A DNA stretch of 34,886 nucleotides from DASVCS01 sp036381495 (lineage in GTDB: Bacteria > Gemmatimonadota > Gemmatimonadetes > Longimicrobiales > RSA9). The stretch is from the NCBI GenBank assembly GCA_036381495.1, contig DASVCS010000026.1, forward strand, positions 1 through 34,886, in the 5' to 3' direction. Positions 26,099 through 33,950 of the stretch are shown one piece after another (the stretch's first letter is position 1; every line of letters starts with the position of its first letter). The notes beneath the pieces are model-generated. The model searched no databases, was not told where the DNA came from, and saw only the letters and a program-made list of their open reading frames with translations. The position numbers were made by a program, and so were the translations under genes.

Positions 26099-26995
26099 TC
26101 AGCTCGCCGCCTCCAGATACGTCCGGAACCAGCGGATCGTCTCCGGCCAGGCCTGCTCGGATGCGCGCATGTTGGCGCCGTCGCGGCCGTTCTGCTGACG
26201 CAGGAATCCGTGCCCGGCGCCCTCGTAGCTGTGGACTTCGTAGGTCTTGCCGAGTTCCTGCATGGCGGCCTGCGCGGGCGGCACGGTCGCGCCGACGCGG
26301 GCATCATCGCCGCCGTAGAGCCCGAGTACCGGGGCCTGGACGTTGGCGAGCGCCTCGCGGTCGGGCGAGCTGCCGTAGTAGACGACGGCGGCATCCAGGT
26401 CGGGCGCGCGGGTCGCGTGGGCGAACGAGGTGCTGCCGCCCCAGCAGAAGCCGACGATGCCGTAGCGATCGGTCGCGGCGGGGAGCGCCATCCCCCATGT
26501 GGCGGCGGCGCTGAGCCGGCGGTGCACGTCATCGGGCTGGAGCGAACGGATCGCGCGGCGCACGACGTCGCGCTGCGGATCACCCGCGGAGTCGGTCGGG
26601 ATGTCCTGGCCGGTGAGCAGGTCGGGGGCGATGGCGATGAAGCCGTCCGCGGCGAGCTGGTCGGCGACGGCGCGTACCCAGTTGGTCAACCCGAAGATCT
26701 CGTGGACGACGACGACGACGGGTGCGGGGTCGCTGCGCTCGGGGTAGACGACCCAGGCGCGGACGCTGTCGCCGGCGCCGGCGGGGATCATGGCCCACTC
26801 GCCGTGGCGCGGCGACTGGCGGAGTCGTGCCACCGCGCCTTCGGCGCCGGGGGGGAGTGCGACCGGCTGCGCGGCCTTCTCGGCCGTTACTCCGGCCTCA
26901 CCTTCCGCGGCCGGTGCATCGCCGTCGGCCGCGGGACCGCAACCGGCGACGACCAGCATCGCCAGCGCGAGAGATCGCATCGCTCGTCCGTGCAT
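26099..26995 (-). CDS. dienelactone hydrolase family lipoprotein
   Basis: A 298-residue exported alpha/beta-hydrolase. The N-terminus SLALAMLVVAGC is a lipoprotein signal with C19 as the lipidated cysteine, so it should be membrane-anchored outside the cytosol. The catalytic set is C184 in GFCWGG, D230 or D231 in GLYGGDDARVG, and H262 in YEGAGHGF. E99 in VVVHEIFGL is the family's supporting glutamate. FLRQQNGRDGANMRASEQAWPETIRWFRTYL closes the fold. The cysteine nucleophile is typical of dienelactone hydrolase relatives, but the natural substrate is not shown. AGGAGG lies six bases before the ATG at 26995. Confidence 0.92.
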   Translation of the reverse strand: MHGRAMRSLALAMLVVAGCGPAADGDAPAAEGEAGVTAEKAAQPVALPPGAEGAVARLRQSPRHGEWAMIPAGAGDSVRAWVVYPERSDPAPVVVVVHEIFGLTNWVRAVADQLAADGFIAIAPDLLTGQDIPTDSAGDPQRDVVRRAIRSLQPDDVHRRLSAAATWGMALPAATDRYGIVGFCWGGSTSFAHATRAPDLDAAVVYYGSSPDREALANVQAPVLGLYGGDDARVGATVPPAQAAMQELGKTYEVHSYEGAGHGFLRQQNGRDGANMRASEQAWPETIRWFRTYLEAAS

Positions 26996-27127
26996 CGAGG
27001 CCTCCTGTGATTGCGGCGCCGAAGATCGTTCGTCGGCGGATTCGGTCGTTCCGGCCGCCACGGCGCGCCCGCAAAAGTAGCATGGACCGGCGGGACGCGC
27101 ACGCGCACGGCTCGGGATCGCCGTCAC

Positions 27128-27263
27128 TGGTCGGAGCGGGAACGGGAGCGGGAACGGGGCGCCCGAAGGAAGCCTCCGTTTCCACGTTTACGTTTACGGG
27201 GATGGAGGACGCTCCCCGTTTCCCGTAAACGTAAACGTTCCCGCTCCAGGCGGCGCAGCCGCC
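27128..27263. repeat. hexamer-word module 3 with 16-bp inverted repeat
   Basis: GGGAGC/GGGAAC words run from about 27136 to 27158. A perfect 16-bp inverted repeat has arms 27185-27200 and 27222-27237, each containing CGTTTACGTTTACG or its complement, around a 21-base loop. Then come GCTCCC-type words and GGCGGC-GCA-GCCGCC (27249-27263). The outer words on the two sides are also complementary, so a long nested cruciform is possible. Confidence 0.75.
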
Positions 27264-27270
27264 GCTCCCG

Positions 27271-27292
27271 TTCCCGTGCAGCATCACGGGAA
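27271..27292 (-). terminator. hairpin after astacin gene
   Basis: TTCCCGTG-CAGCAT-CACGGGAA, perfect 8-bp arms, seven bases past the astacin stop at 27300. No T tract. The arms reuse the GGGAAC word of the adjacent repeat module. Confidence 0.5.
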
Positions 27293-27299
27293 CTCGATA

Positions 27300-29771
27300 T
27301 CAGATCAGCGGGCAGGCCAGCATGATCTTCCTGGAGAAGCGGTTCGACGCGCCGCGAGCATCCGTCGCCTCGAGGGTGATGATGTAGCGGCGCGGATCCG
27401 TGACACACTGCGGCCACGTCGACACGTCCTCTTCGGGCCGCCAGGTGATGACCGTGGTGGCCGGATCCGAAGCGCCCGAGAGCGTCACGTCGCCCTCACC
27501 GATGAGGAGCGGGGACGGGCACGTCCCGGTGCACTCCTTCTCCACGGTCCATTCGACGTGGACGGGGCTGTCCGGCGGCTCATCCGCGTCGTTCACCGTC
27601 GCGGTCATCCGGATCTCGGTCGTCCGGTAGAAACCCGGCTCATCGAACGACTCTTCGAACAACGCGTCGTCGTAGTCCTGGGGCGTGTCGATGATGAAGG
27701 ACACGTCGGGCGCGCAGTTCCCCGAGCACGCCGTCACGTCGACCTCCACTTCGGCCGAACCGGTATCCTGCTGGGCGTCGATCGCGATCAGCTTGATCGT
27801 CCTCGTTCCCGGACTGCCGAACGTGATCGTGGGATTGCATCCGATGCCGCCGGTGTCGAAGACATCCGTTGGATCGCTGCTGGACCACTCCAACCAGATA
27901 CAGGAGACCGTCCCCGCCTCCGGGCCCGGACCCTCGTTGATGTCCGTCGCGGAACCGGACAGCGTCAGGCTCGAGCCCTCGCTGAAGCTCGAACCATCCG
28001 CCGGCACGGCGATGACCGGCCGGGGCGGCGTGTTGACGACGTCGACGGTGACCGTGTCCGCGTCGGACGCGCCGCCGGCGTCGGTCACGACGACCTCGAT
28101 CGTCTGCGGCCCCTCCTCGGTGAAACGGTAGCCCGCCACCGGCCCGTCGGCGCCGGACTCCGGCTCCGGCGTCCAATGGTAATCGCACGCGAAATACGGG
28201 CAGGCGCCGTCCTCCGCATCCGTCACCGACGCCGTCACATAGAACACGCGGTTCAGATCCACCTCACCATCCGCGCTCAGCTCGACGCTCGGCGGCGTGT
28301 TCTCGAGCGTGAGCTCGATCGACTCGTCCGTGACGACCGTGTTGAAGATCTCGATGCTCGCCGTGATGACGTGGGCTCCGTTCGGTATGTCGTTCGCCGT
28401 GAGCGTCAGCGTCGGGCCCGTCCCCAGCGGCTCGGATACGCGATCGCTCCGCCAGACGATGTAGTCATCGCGGACCGGCTCCGTGTCGAAGCTCAGGCTC
28501 AGCTCGAATCGATCATCCACGGCCGGCGGCTCCGCGCCGGTGATCGTGAAGCGGGGCGGATAGAGCGTGTACGCGCCGAGGATGTCGCCGGCACTCAGAC
28601 TGTCGCGCTGGCCGATGTCCTCGCAGGTGACGCCGGGCTTGGTCGGCTCGATCGTGTGACGCGAGTCCTTCGAGAACGCAGTGCAGCCGTAATGCATGAT
28701 CGAGCCGTAGTCGTACGGCCCCGGGTCGACGCCGAATATGGCGTGACTGAAGAACTGGTGCAGCCGGAAATCCTCGACGGCACCGAAGTCGATGGTCACG
28801 AACTCACCGGCGTCCGTACGGGAATGTTCGTGCCACAGGCCGACCGCGTGGCCGATCTCGTGGATGACCGAGCCGAGATCGCAACCCGTGCTGATATTGA
28901 CCCACTGCGGGTCGAGCCCGGTGATCGCGACCTTGCCGACGTCCGAGGAACAGCCGTCCGCATTCCTGAAGACGACCCGCTCGCCGCTGGTCCGCTCGAC
29001 GAAACGCAGGCTCGTGCGCGCCTCCCAGTGTTCCATGGCTTCGACGACACGCTGGCGCATCATGAGGTTCGTCGCGTCGTCGCCCCAATCGTTGGCGAAG
29101 GCGTAGCCGATGACCCCGTCGGTCCAGTGCCCGCAGCCGAAGCCGAAGTCGAAGTTGCAGATGGCGGTCTGCGTGCCGATCTGCTCGTTGCCGCCGGCGC
29201 CCTCGGCGCCGGCGATCAGGCGCGCCTCCACCTCGTCCGCATCGCCGAGGATCATGTCACCCTGGAAGATCGCCAACCCGTCGATGACCTCGTAGGTGAG
29301 CGGCTCGCCTTCGACCTCGATCGTCCGGATCTCGCCGACCACGCCCGGGCCGTAGCGCTCCTCCGAGTCGCCGGGCAGTTCCGCCTCGATCTCGAGCGAA
29401 AGCTCCGCCGAGGCGGTCGCGCCGCCGCCGCTGCCGGTCACCATCACCGTCCGCGCGCCGGGCTCCGCCTCCAACGACACGGTGAGGACCAGTTCGCTCG
29501 TGCTGGTGGTCGGATTGGATTCGAAGGCGGCCGACACGTCGGCGGCGCTCGGCGTCGCGCTGAGCGTCACGGGGACGTCGCCGCCGTTCTCGGCGATGAC
29601 CGTGACCTGTACGGTGTCGGTGGCTCCCCGGATCAGCGTCAGGCTGGCGGGCTCGACCTCGAGCCGAAGCGATGGCTGGGGTTCGGTCGAATCCGAATCC
29701 GAGCACGCGGCCAGTGACAGGATGGCGGCCAGGGCAAGATGCACCGTACGGAATCGAAGATGACTGTCCAT
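27300..29771 (-). CDS. astacin-family zinc metalloprotease lipoprotein with Ig-like domains
   Basis: An 823-residue lipoprotein (signal LALAAILSLAAC, lipidation at C23). Residues 34-130 are a Big/Ig-like domain (LRLEVEPASLTLIRGATDTVQVTV). The protease domain (about 205-405) carries HEIGHAVGLWHEHSR at 304-318, the astacin zinc motif HExxHxxGxxH with the following E. It also has the Met-turn SIMHY (M359) with the tyrosine five residues before the end of the usual SxMHY motif. Preceding landmarks GVIGYAFAND and AMEHWEARTSLRFVER match the astacin N-lobe. Then come three or four Ig/PKD-like domains (NTPPSVELSADGEV, NTPPRPVIAVPADGSS, NCAPDVSFIIDTPQD) to the end. It is probably a cell-surface peptidase. 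The pro-region would be residues 140-205. No strong ribosome-binding site is seen. Confidence 0.92.
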   Translation of the reverse strand: MDSHLRFRTVHLALAAILSLAACSDSDSTEPQPSLRLEVEPASLTLIRGATDTVQVTVIAENGGDVPVTLSATPSAADVSAAFESNPTTSTSELVLTVSLEAEPGARTVMVTGSGGGATASAELSLEIEAELPGDSEERYGPGVVGEIRTIEVEGEPLTYEVIDGLAIFQGDMILGDADEVEARLIAGAEGAGGNEQIGTQTAICNFDFGFGCGHWTDGVIGYAFANDWGDDATNLMMRQRVVEAMEHWEARTSLRFVERTSGERVVFRNADGCSSDVGKVAITGLDPQWVNISTGCDLGSVIHEIGHAVGLWHEHSRTDAGEFVTIDFGAVEDFRLHQFFSHAIFGVDPGPYDYGSIMHYGCTAFSKDSRHTIEPTKPGVTCEDIGQRDSLSAGDILGAYTLYPPRFTITGAEPPAVDDRFELSLSFDTEPVRDDYIVWRSDRVSEPLGTGPTLTLTANDIPNGAHVITASIEIFNTVVTDESIELTLENTPPSVELSADGEVDLNRVFYVTASVTDAEDGACPYFACDYHWTPEPESGADGPVAGYRFTEEGPQTIEVVVTDAGGASDADTVTVDVVNTPPRPVIAVPADGSSFSEGSSLTLSGSATDINEGPGPEAGTVSCIWLEWSSSDPTDVFDTGGIGCNPTITFGSPGTRTIKLIAIDAQQDTGSAEVEVDVTACSGNCAPDVSFIIDTPQDYDDALFEESFDEPGFYRTTEIRMTATVNDADEPPDSPVHVEWTVEKECTGTCPSPLLIGEGDVTLSGASDPATTVITWRPEEDVSTWPQCVTDPRRYIITLEATDARGASNRFSRKIMLACPLI

Positions 29772-30104
29772 AGCGTTCTTTGCCCGGTCGGGGCGGTTCT
29801 CGGGGATCTGAGGCCGGCTGGACGCGGGGAGGCGCTGTGTCGGTGTCCGCGCACGGGAGTCGCCGCAGCTCCGGCGCGCCCGCCCCGTTGCGGGCGCGCC
29901 ATGGATAAGATGGCCGCCGCGCGTGGCGACCGGGATGGCATAAATGGGCCATGCCGGCGACTCCGGGGCGGGCGGCGCGTGTCGATCCGCTCACCGACCC
30001 GACCGCCCTGTCCGGCCGTCGAAGCGCGTGCGGATGGAATTGAAAACGACGGCCGGATTCGCGATCATATCACGATCGGCCGCCATCGTGGACCCGGAGA
30101 GACG
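29772..30104. other. divergent intergenic region with nested hairpins
   Basis: About 330 bases between the astacin and antiporter genes, which diverge. It holds a perfect 11-bp hairpin GGCGCGCCCGC-CCCGTT-GCGGGCGCGCC (29873-29900). Outside it lie 10-bp arms GGAGTCGCCG (29856-29865) and CGGCGACTCC (29955-29964). Both promoters must lie here, but I cannot assign clear -35/-10 pairs. No small gene is supported. Confidence 0.6.
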
Positions 30105-31886
30105 ATGCCTCACGAGACCGCGCTCATCGCCATCATCGCCGCGGGCCTGGGCCTCGCGTTCCTGTTCGGACTCATCGCGACCCGGCTCCGCCTGCCTCCG
30201 ATCCTCGGTTACCTCCTCGCCGGTGTCGCGGTCGGGCCGTTCACGCCCGGCTTCGTGGCGGACCAGGGGCTGGCGGCGCAGCTCGCCGAGATCGGCGTGA
30301 TGCTGCTGATGTTCGGCGTGGGGCTGCACTTCTCGATCTCCGACCTGCTCGCGGTGCGCAGGATCGCGGTCCCGGGCGCCGTGGCGCAGATCGCGGCCGC
30401 GACCGCGCTCGGCATGGCGGTCTCGCACCTGTGGGGGTGGTCGTGGGGGACGGGACTGGTCTTCGGGCTCTCGCTCTCCTCGGCGAGCACGGTCGTGTTG
30501 CTGCGTACGCTCGAGGACCGCGGGATCCTCGGCTCGGCCGACGGCCGCATCGCCGTGGGCTGGCTCATCGTCGAGGACCTGGTGATGGTCCTCGCGCTGG
30601 TCCTGCTTCCGGGCCTGGCGGGTTCGATGGGCGCGGCGCCGGACGCCGCCGCGGAGGTGCACGCGCCCGCCGGCGGCGGGCTGGTCGGTACGCTCCTCAC
30701 GACGCTGGTCCAGGTCGCGCTCTTCGTCGCCTTGATGCTCATCGTCGGGCGGCGGTTCATCCCCTGGCTGCTCGGGCGCGTCGTCGGGACCGGCTCGCGC
30801 GAGCTCTTCACCCTCGCCGTCCTCGCGACGGCGTTCGGGATCGCCGTCGGCGCCGCCGCGCTGTTCGGCGTCTCCTTCGCGCTCGGCGCGTTCTTCGCCG
30901 GCGTCGTCGTCAGCGAATCCGACTTCAGCCACGAGGCCGCGACCAACGCGCTCCCGCTCCAGGACGCGTTCGCCGTCCTCTTCTTCGTCTCGGTCGGGAT
31001 GCTCTTCGACCCGGCGATCCTGATCGAGCAGCCGTTCGGGGTGCTCGCGGTCGTGGCGATCATCATGCTCGGCAACTCGAGCGCCGCCGGCGCGATCGTC
31101 CTCACGTTCCGCTACCCGCTGCACACGGCGCTCACCATCGCGGCGAGCCTGGCGCAGATCGGCGAGTTCTCGTTCATTCTCGCGACGCTCGGCGTCGCGC
31201 TCGGCCTGGTGCCCGCCGACGCGCAGAGCCTGGTGGTCGCCGGCGCGCTCCTCTCGATCACGCTGAACCCGCTCGTCTTCGGGATGGTCGATCCCCTCGA
31301 GCGGTGGCTGCGCCGCCCCCGCGAGGGCAAGCGCTCCTGGGCCGATCTGCTCGAGCGTTCGGCCGGCGAGATCGCCGAGCTGCCGGCCTGCGTCGAGGCG
31401 GACCAACTGCGCGGCCACGCCGTCGTGATCGGCAGCGGCCGCGTGGGCACCCCCATCGGCGACGAACTCCGCCGCCACGACATCCCCTACATCGTCGTGG
31501 AGCAGAGCCGCGAGCGCGTCGAAGCGCTGAGGAAGCGCGGCCTGCCGGTCGTCTACGGCGATGCCACCCGCCCCGACGTCCTCGAGGCCGCACACCTCGA
31601 TACCGCGCGCCTCATCATCGTCGCCGCGCCCGATGCCTACCAGGCCCGCGCGATCCTCGCGCTGATCCAGCGCGTCAACCCCGATGCCGAGGTGTTGGTC
31701 CGCACCCACAGCGACGAGGAACGCGAGTTCCTCGAATCGCACGGCGCGAACGTCGCACTCGTCGCCGAGCGCGAACTGGCCGTGAGTCTGACCCGCCTCG
31801 CGCTGCGCTCCTACAACGTCGAGCACGACATGGCGGAGATCGCCGAACGGACGATCCGCGGGAGCCATACGAAGCAGCCGGCGTGA
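30105..31886 (+). CDS. KefB/YbaL-type cation:proton antiporter
   Basis: A 593-residue CPA2 antiporter. The membrane domain (about 1-400) has FLFGLIATRLRLPPILGYLLAGVAVGPFTPGF, AEIGVMLLMFGVGLHFSISDL, LSLSSASTVVLLRTLEDRG and SFALGAFFAGVVVSESDFSHEA. It also has FAVLFFVSVGMLFDP and SLAQIGEFSFILATLGVALG, all typical of Kef/YbaL. From about residue 437 a TrkA-N (RCK) domain follows, with the nucleotide loop GSGRVGTPIGDEL and VVYGDATRPDVLEAAHL. It probably exchanges K+ or Na+ for protons under nucleotide control; the glutathione-binding residues of true KefB/KefC cannot be confirmed by eye. GGAG lies six bases before ATG 30105. It is followed after 140 bases by an NAD(P)-binding protein. Confidence 0.92.
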   Translation: MPHETALIAIIAAGLGLAFLFGLIATRLRLPPILGYLLAGVAVGPFTPGFVADQGLAAQLAEIGVMLLMFGVGLHFSISDLLAVRRIAVPGAVAQIAAATALGMAVSHLWGWSWGTGLVFGLSLSSASTVVLLRTLEDRGILGSADGRIAVGWLIVEDLVMVLALVLLPGLAGSMGAAPDAAAEVHAPAGGGLVGTLLTTLVQVALFVALMLIVGRRFIPWLLGRVVGTGSRELFTLAVLATAFGIAVGAAALFGVSFALGAFFAGVVVSESDFSHEAATNALPLQDAFAVLFFVSVGMLFDPAILIEQPFGVLAVVAIIMLGNSSAAGAIVLTFRYPLHTALTIAASLAQIGEFSFILATLGVALGLVPADAQSLVVAGALLSITLNPLVFGMVDPLERWLRRPREGKRSWADLLERSAGEIAELPACVEADQLRGHAVVIGSGRVGTPIGDELRRHDIPYIVVEQSRERVEALRKRGLPVVYGDATRPDVLEAAHLDTARLIIVAAPDAYQARAILALIQRVNPDAEVLVRTHSDEEREFLESHGANVALVAERELAVSLTRLALRSYNVEHDMAEIAERTIRGSHTKQPA

Positions 31887-32026
31887 GGCGGCGCACGACC
31901 AGAAGGAGAAAGCATGGCCGGCGACCGCACCGAGGGAGTTGCCCGCGCGGCGCGCAGCCCGCATCGACCGACTCCGCGCCCAGTGGTGCGGCGGCCGCCG
32001 ACGGCGGGTCGGGCGGGAGACGCGCC

Positions 32027-32896
32027 ATGAGGGCGCTGGTCGCCGGCGCCACGGGCTACCTCGGCCGGTACGTCGTCCGGGCGTTCAAGGAGCGCGGCTG
32101 GTGGGTTCGCGCGCTGGTCCGCGACCCGGGAAAGCTGGACCGGCCCGGCCCCTTCCTGGAACCCGCGGTCCGGCGCTGCGCGGATGACGTGTTCGTCGGC
32201 GAGGTCACCCGCCCGGAGACGCTCGAGGGGGTCTGTGACGACGTCGACGTCGCGTTCTCCTCCGTCGGAATCACGCGTCAGCGCGAGGGCTTCACTTTCC
32301 GCGACGTCGACTACCGCGGCAATCTGAATCTGCTCGAACGCGCCCGCGGCGCGGGCGTCCGGAAGTTCGTCTACGTCTCCGTCTTCAACGCGCACCGCTA
32401 CGAGCACCTGGCGATCATCCGCGCGCACGAGGACTTCGTGCGCGCGCTGCGCGACTCCGGCCTGCCGTACACGGTCGTCCGACCGACGGGATACTTCTCG
32501 GACATGAGCGAGTTCCTCGGCATGGCGCGGCGTGGATTCGTGGCGCTCATCGGATCCGGGGAGAACCGGCTCAACCCGATCCACGGCGCCGACCTGGCCG
32601 AGGTGTGCGCGGAGGCCGTCGAGAGCGCTGAACGGGAGATCCCCGTCGGCGGCCCGGAGGTGTTCAGCCAGAACGAGATCGCGGCGCTCGCCTTCGCGGT
32701 GCTCGGCCGAAAGCCGCGGATCCTCCACATCCCGCCGATCCTGGCGCGCGGCGTCGTCTCGCTGGTCCGCCCCTTCGACCGACAACTCTCGGATCTGCTC
32801 GACTTCTTCGTGACGGCGGGACAGGGTGAGGGGATCGCGCCGGCCAGGGGCGAGCACCGGCTGCGCGACTACTTCCGGGAGATGGCTTCGCGCTGA
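32027..32896 (+). CDS. atypical SDR (NmrA-like) NAD(P)-binding protein
   Basis: A 289-residue atypical short-chain dehydrogenase. The cofactor loop is MRALVAGATGYLGRYVVRAF (GATGYLG at 7-13). Strand 2 ends VRALVRDPGKL, whose arginine favours NADP. The middle reads VDVAFSSVGITRQ, VDYRGNLNLLERARGAGVRKFVYVS and GLPYTVVRPTGYFSDMSEFL; the C-terminal half has NPIHGADLAEV. The classical YxxxK pair is absent or altered (the region reads FNAHRYEHL), as in NmrA-type or NADH-ubiquinone-subunit-like members, so it may bind cofactor without classical reductase chemistry. GGGAG precedes the ATG. Its 3' end overlaps the convergent flavin oxidoreductase gene by 28 bases. Confidence 0.87.
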   Translation: MRALVAGATGYLGRYVVRAFKERGWWVRALVRDPGKLDRPGPFLEPAVRRCADDVFVGEVTRPETLEGVCDDVDVAFSSVGITRQREGFTFRDVDYRGNLNLLERARGAGVRKFVYVSVFNAHRYEHLAIIRAHEDFVRALRDSGLPYTVVRPTGYFSDMSEFLGMARRGFVALIGSGENRLNPIHGADLAEVCAEAVESAEREIPVGGPEVFSQNEIAALAFAVLGRKPRILHIPPILARGVVSLVRPFDRQLSDLLDFFVTAGQGEGIAPARGEHRLRDYFREMASR

Positions 32897-33936
32897 ACCG
32901 CCTCCTCGCCGGTCTCGCGCCTCACCACCGGCGCGACCTCGGTACCCAGCAGCTCGATGGCACGCATGACCTTGGCGTGCGGCATGGGGCCGACGGTGAG
33001 TTGGATCAGGAACCGCTGGTGCCGGAAGAGTTCGTGCTGGTAGAGGATCTTGTCGATCACCTGCTGCGGACTCCCCACGAACAACGCGCCGCGGGGCGCG
33101 CACTCGGCGTCGAACTGCTGGCGGGTCGTCGGCGGCCAGCCGCGCTCCCGGCCGATGCGCGTCATCGTCTCGGCGAACGGCGGGAACGCATCGTCTGCGG
33201 CCTGCTGCGCGTCGTCCGCGATGAAGCCGTGGGAGTTGATGCTCACCGGCAGCTTCGCCGGGTCGTGGCCCGCTCGCGCGGCGGCCTCGCGGTACAGCTC
33301 GACCATCGGCCGGAAGCGTGCCGGCGCGCCGCCGATGATGGCCAGCGCCATCGGCAGGCCGAGCGTCGCGGCGCGGATCACCGACTGCGGCGTGCCGCCC
33401 ACCGCGATCCACACGGGGAGCGGGTCCTGGACCGGCCGCGGGTAGACGGCGCGGTCCTCGATCGGCGGCCGGAACCGCCCCGACCAGCGCACGCGCTCCC
33501 GCTCCCGGACTTCGAGCAGCAGCCCGAGCTTCTCCGCGAAGAGCGCGTCGTAATCCGCGAGGTCCTGGCCGAACAGCGGGAACGACTCGGTGAACGACCC
33601 GCGCCCCGCCATGATCTCCGCGCGGCCGCCGGAGATCAGGTCGAGCGTCGCGAAATCCTGGAACACGCGCACGGGATCGTCCGAGCTCAGCACGGAGACC
33701 GCGCTCGTCAGCCGGATCCGCCGCGTGCGCGCGGCGGCCGCGGCCAGCACCACCGCGGGCGCCGACACCGCGTAGTCGGGCCGATGGTGCTCGCCCACGC
33801 CGAAGACGTCCAGCCCCACCTGGTCGGCCAGCTCGATCTCCTCCAGGAGGTCGCGCAGCCGCTCCCGCGCCCCGAGCTGCCGGCCCGTGGCCGCGTCCAC
33901 CCGCGTCTCCGCGAACGTGTAGATCCCGATCTCCAT
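32869..33936 (-). CDS. LLM class flavin-dependent oxidoreductase
   Basis: A 355-residue luciferase-like TIM-barrel flavoprotein. It starts MEIGIYTFAETRVD and has GLDVFGVGEHHRPDYAVSAPAVVLAAAAARTRRIRLTSAVSVLSSDDPVRVFQDFATLDLISGGRAEIMAGRGSF, which holds the usual EHH and GRAE-x-x-GRGS segments. WIAVGGTPQSVIRAATLGLPMALAIIGG follows, and GALFVGSPQQVIDKIL lies near the end. It probably uses FMNH2 or F420H2; the barrel alone does not tell which, nor the substrate. It is 14 bases downstream of the aldo/keto reductase stop on the same strand, so the two probably form an operon. Confidence 0.92.
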   Translation of the reverse strand: MEIGIYTFAETRVDAATGRQLGARERLRDLLEEIELADQVGLDVFGVGEHHRPDYAVSAPAVVLAAAAARTRRIRLTSAVSVLSSDDPVRVFQDFATLDLISGGRAEIMAGRGSFTESFPLFGQDLADYDALFAEKLGLLLEVRERERVRWSGRFRPPIEDRAVYPRPVQDPLPVWIAVGGTPQSVIRAATLGLPMALAIIGGAPARFRPMVELYREAAARAGHDPAKLPVSINSHGFIADDAQQAADDAFPPFAETMTRIGRERGWPPTTRQQFDAECAPRGALFVGSPQQVIDKILYQHELFRHQRFLIQLTVGPMPHAKVMRAIELLGTEVAPVVRRETGEEAVQREAISRK

Positions 33937-33950
33937 GCGCGCGGCCGCCG

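Larger units (their letters stand above)
26996..27299. other. gap between astacin and hydrolase genes with dense hairpins
   Basis: About 300 bases. The right two thirds hold hexamer module 3 (27128-27263) and a terminator-like hairpin (27271-27292). The left part holds the hydrolase ribosome-binding site (rc of CCTCCT at 27001-27006) and no gene. Confidence 0.6.

Noticed and set aside
27276..29717. Plus-strand open frame of over 800 codons opposite the astacin gene
   Set aside because: The minus strand carries the full astacin motif and lipoprotein signal; the plus frame is Arg/Asp-rich low-complexity sequence.
29991..31964. Minus-strand open frame opposite the antiporter
   Set aside because: Glu/Arg/Asp-rich shadow of a membrane protein gene; no recognisable domain.
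33484..33520. CGCTCCCGCTCCC words in the flavin oxidoreductase gene as another hexamer module
   Set aside because: They encode an ordinary charged helix (EVRERERVRW) within a conserved family and have no hairpin next to them.
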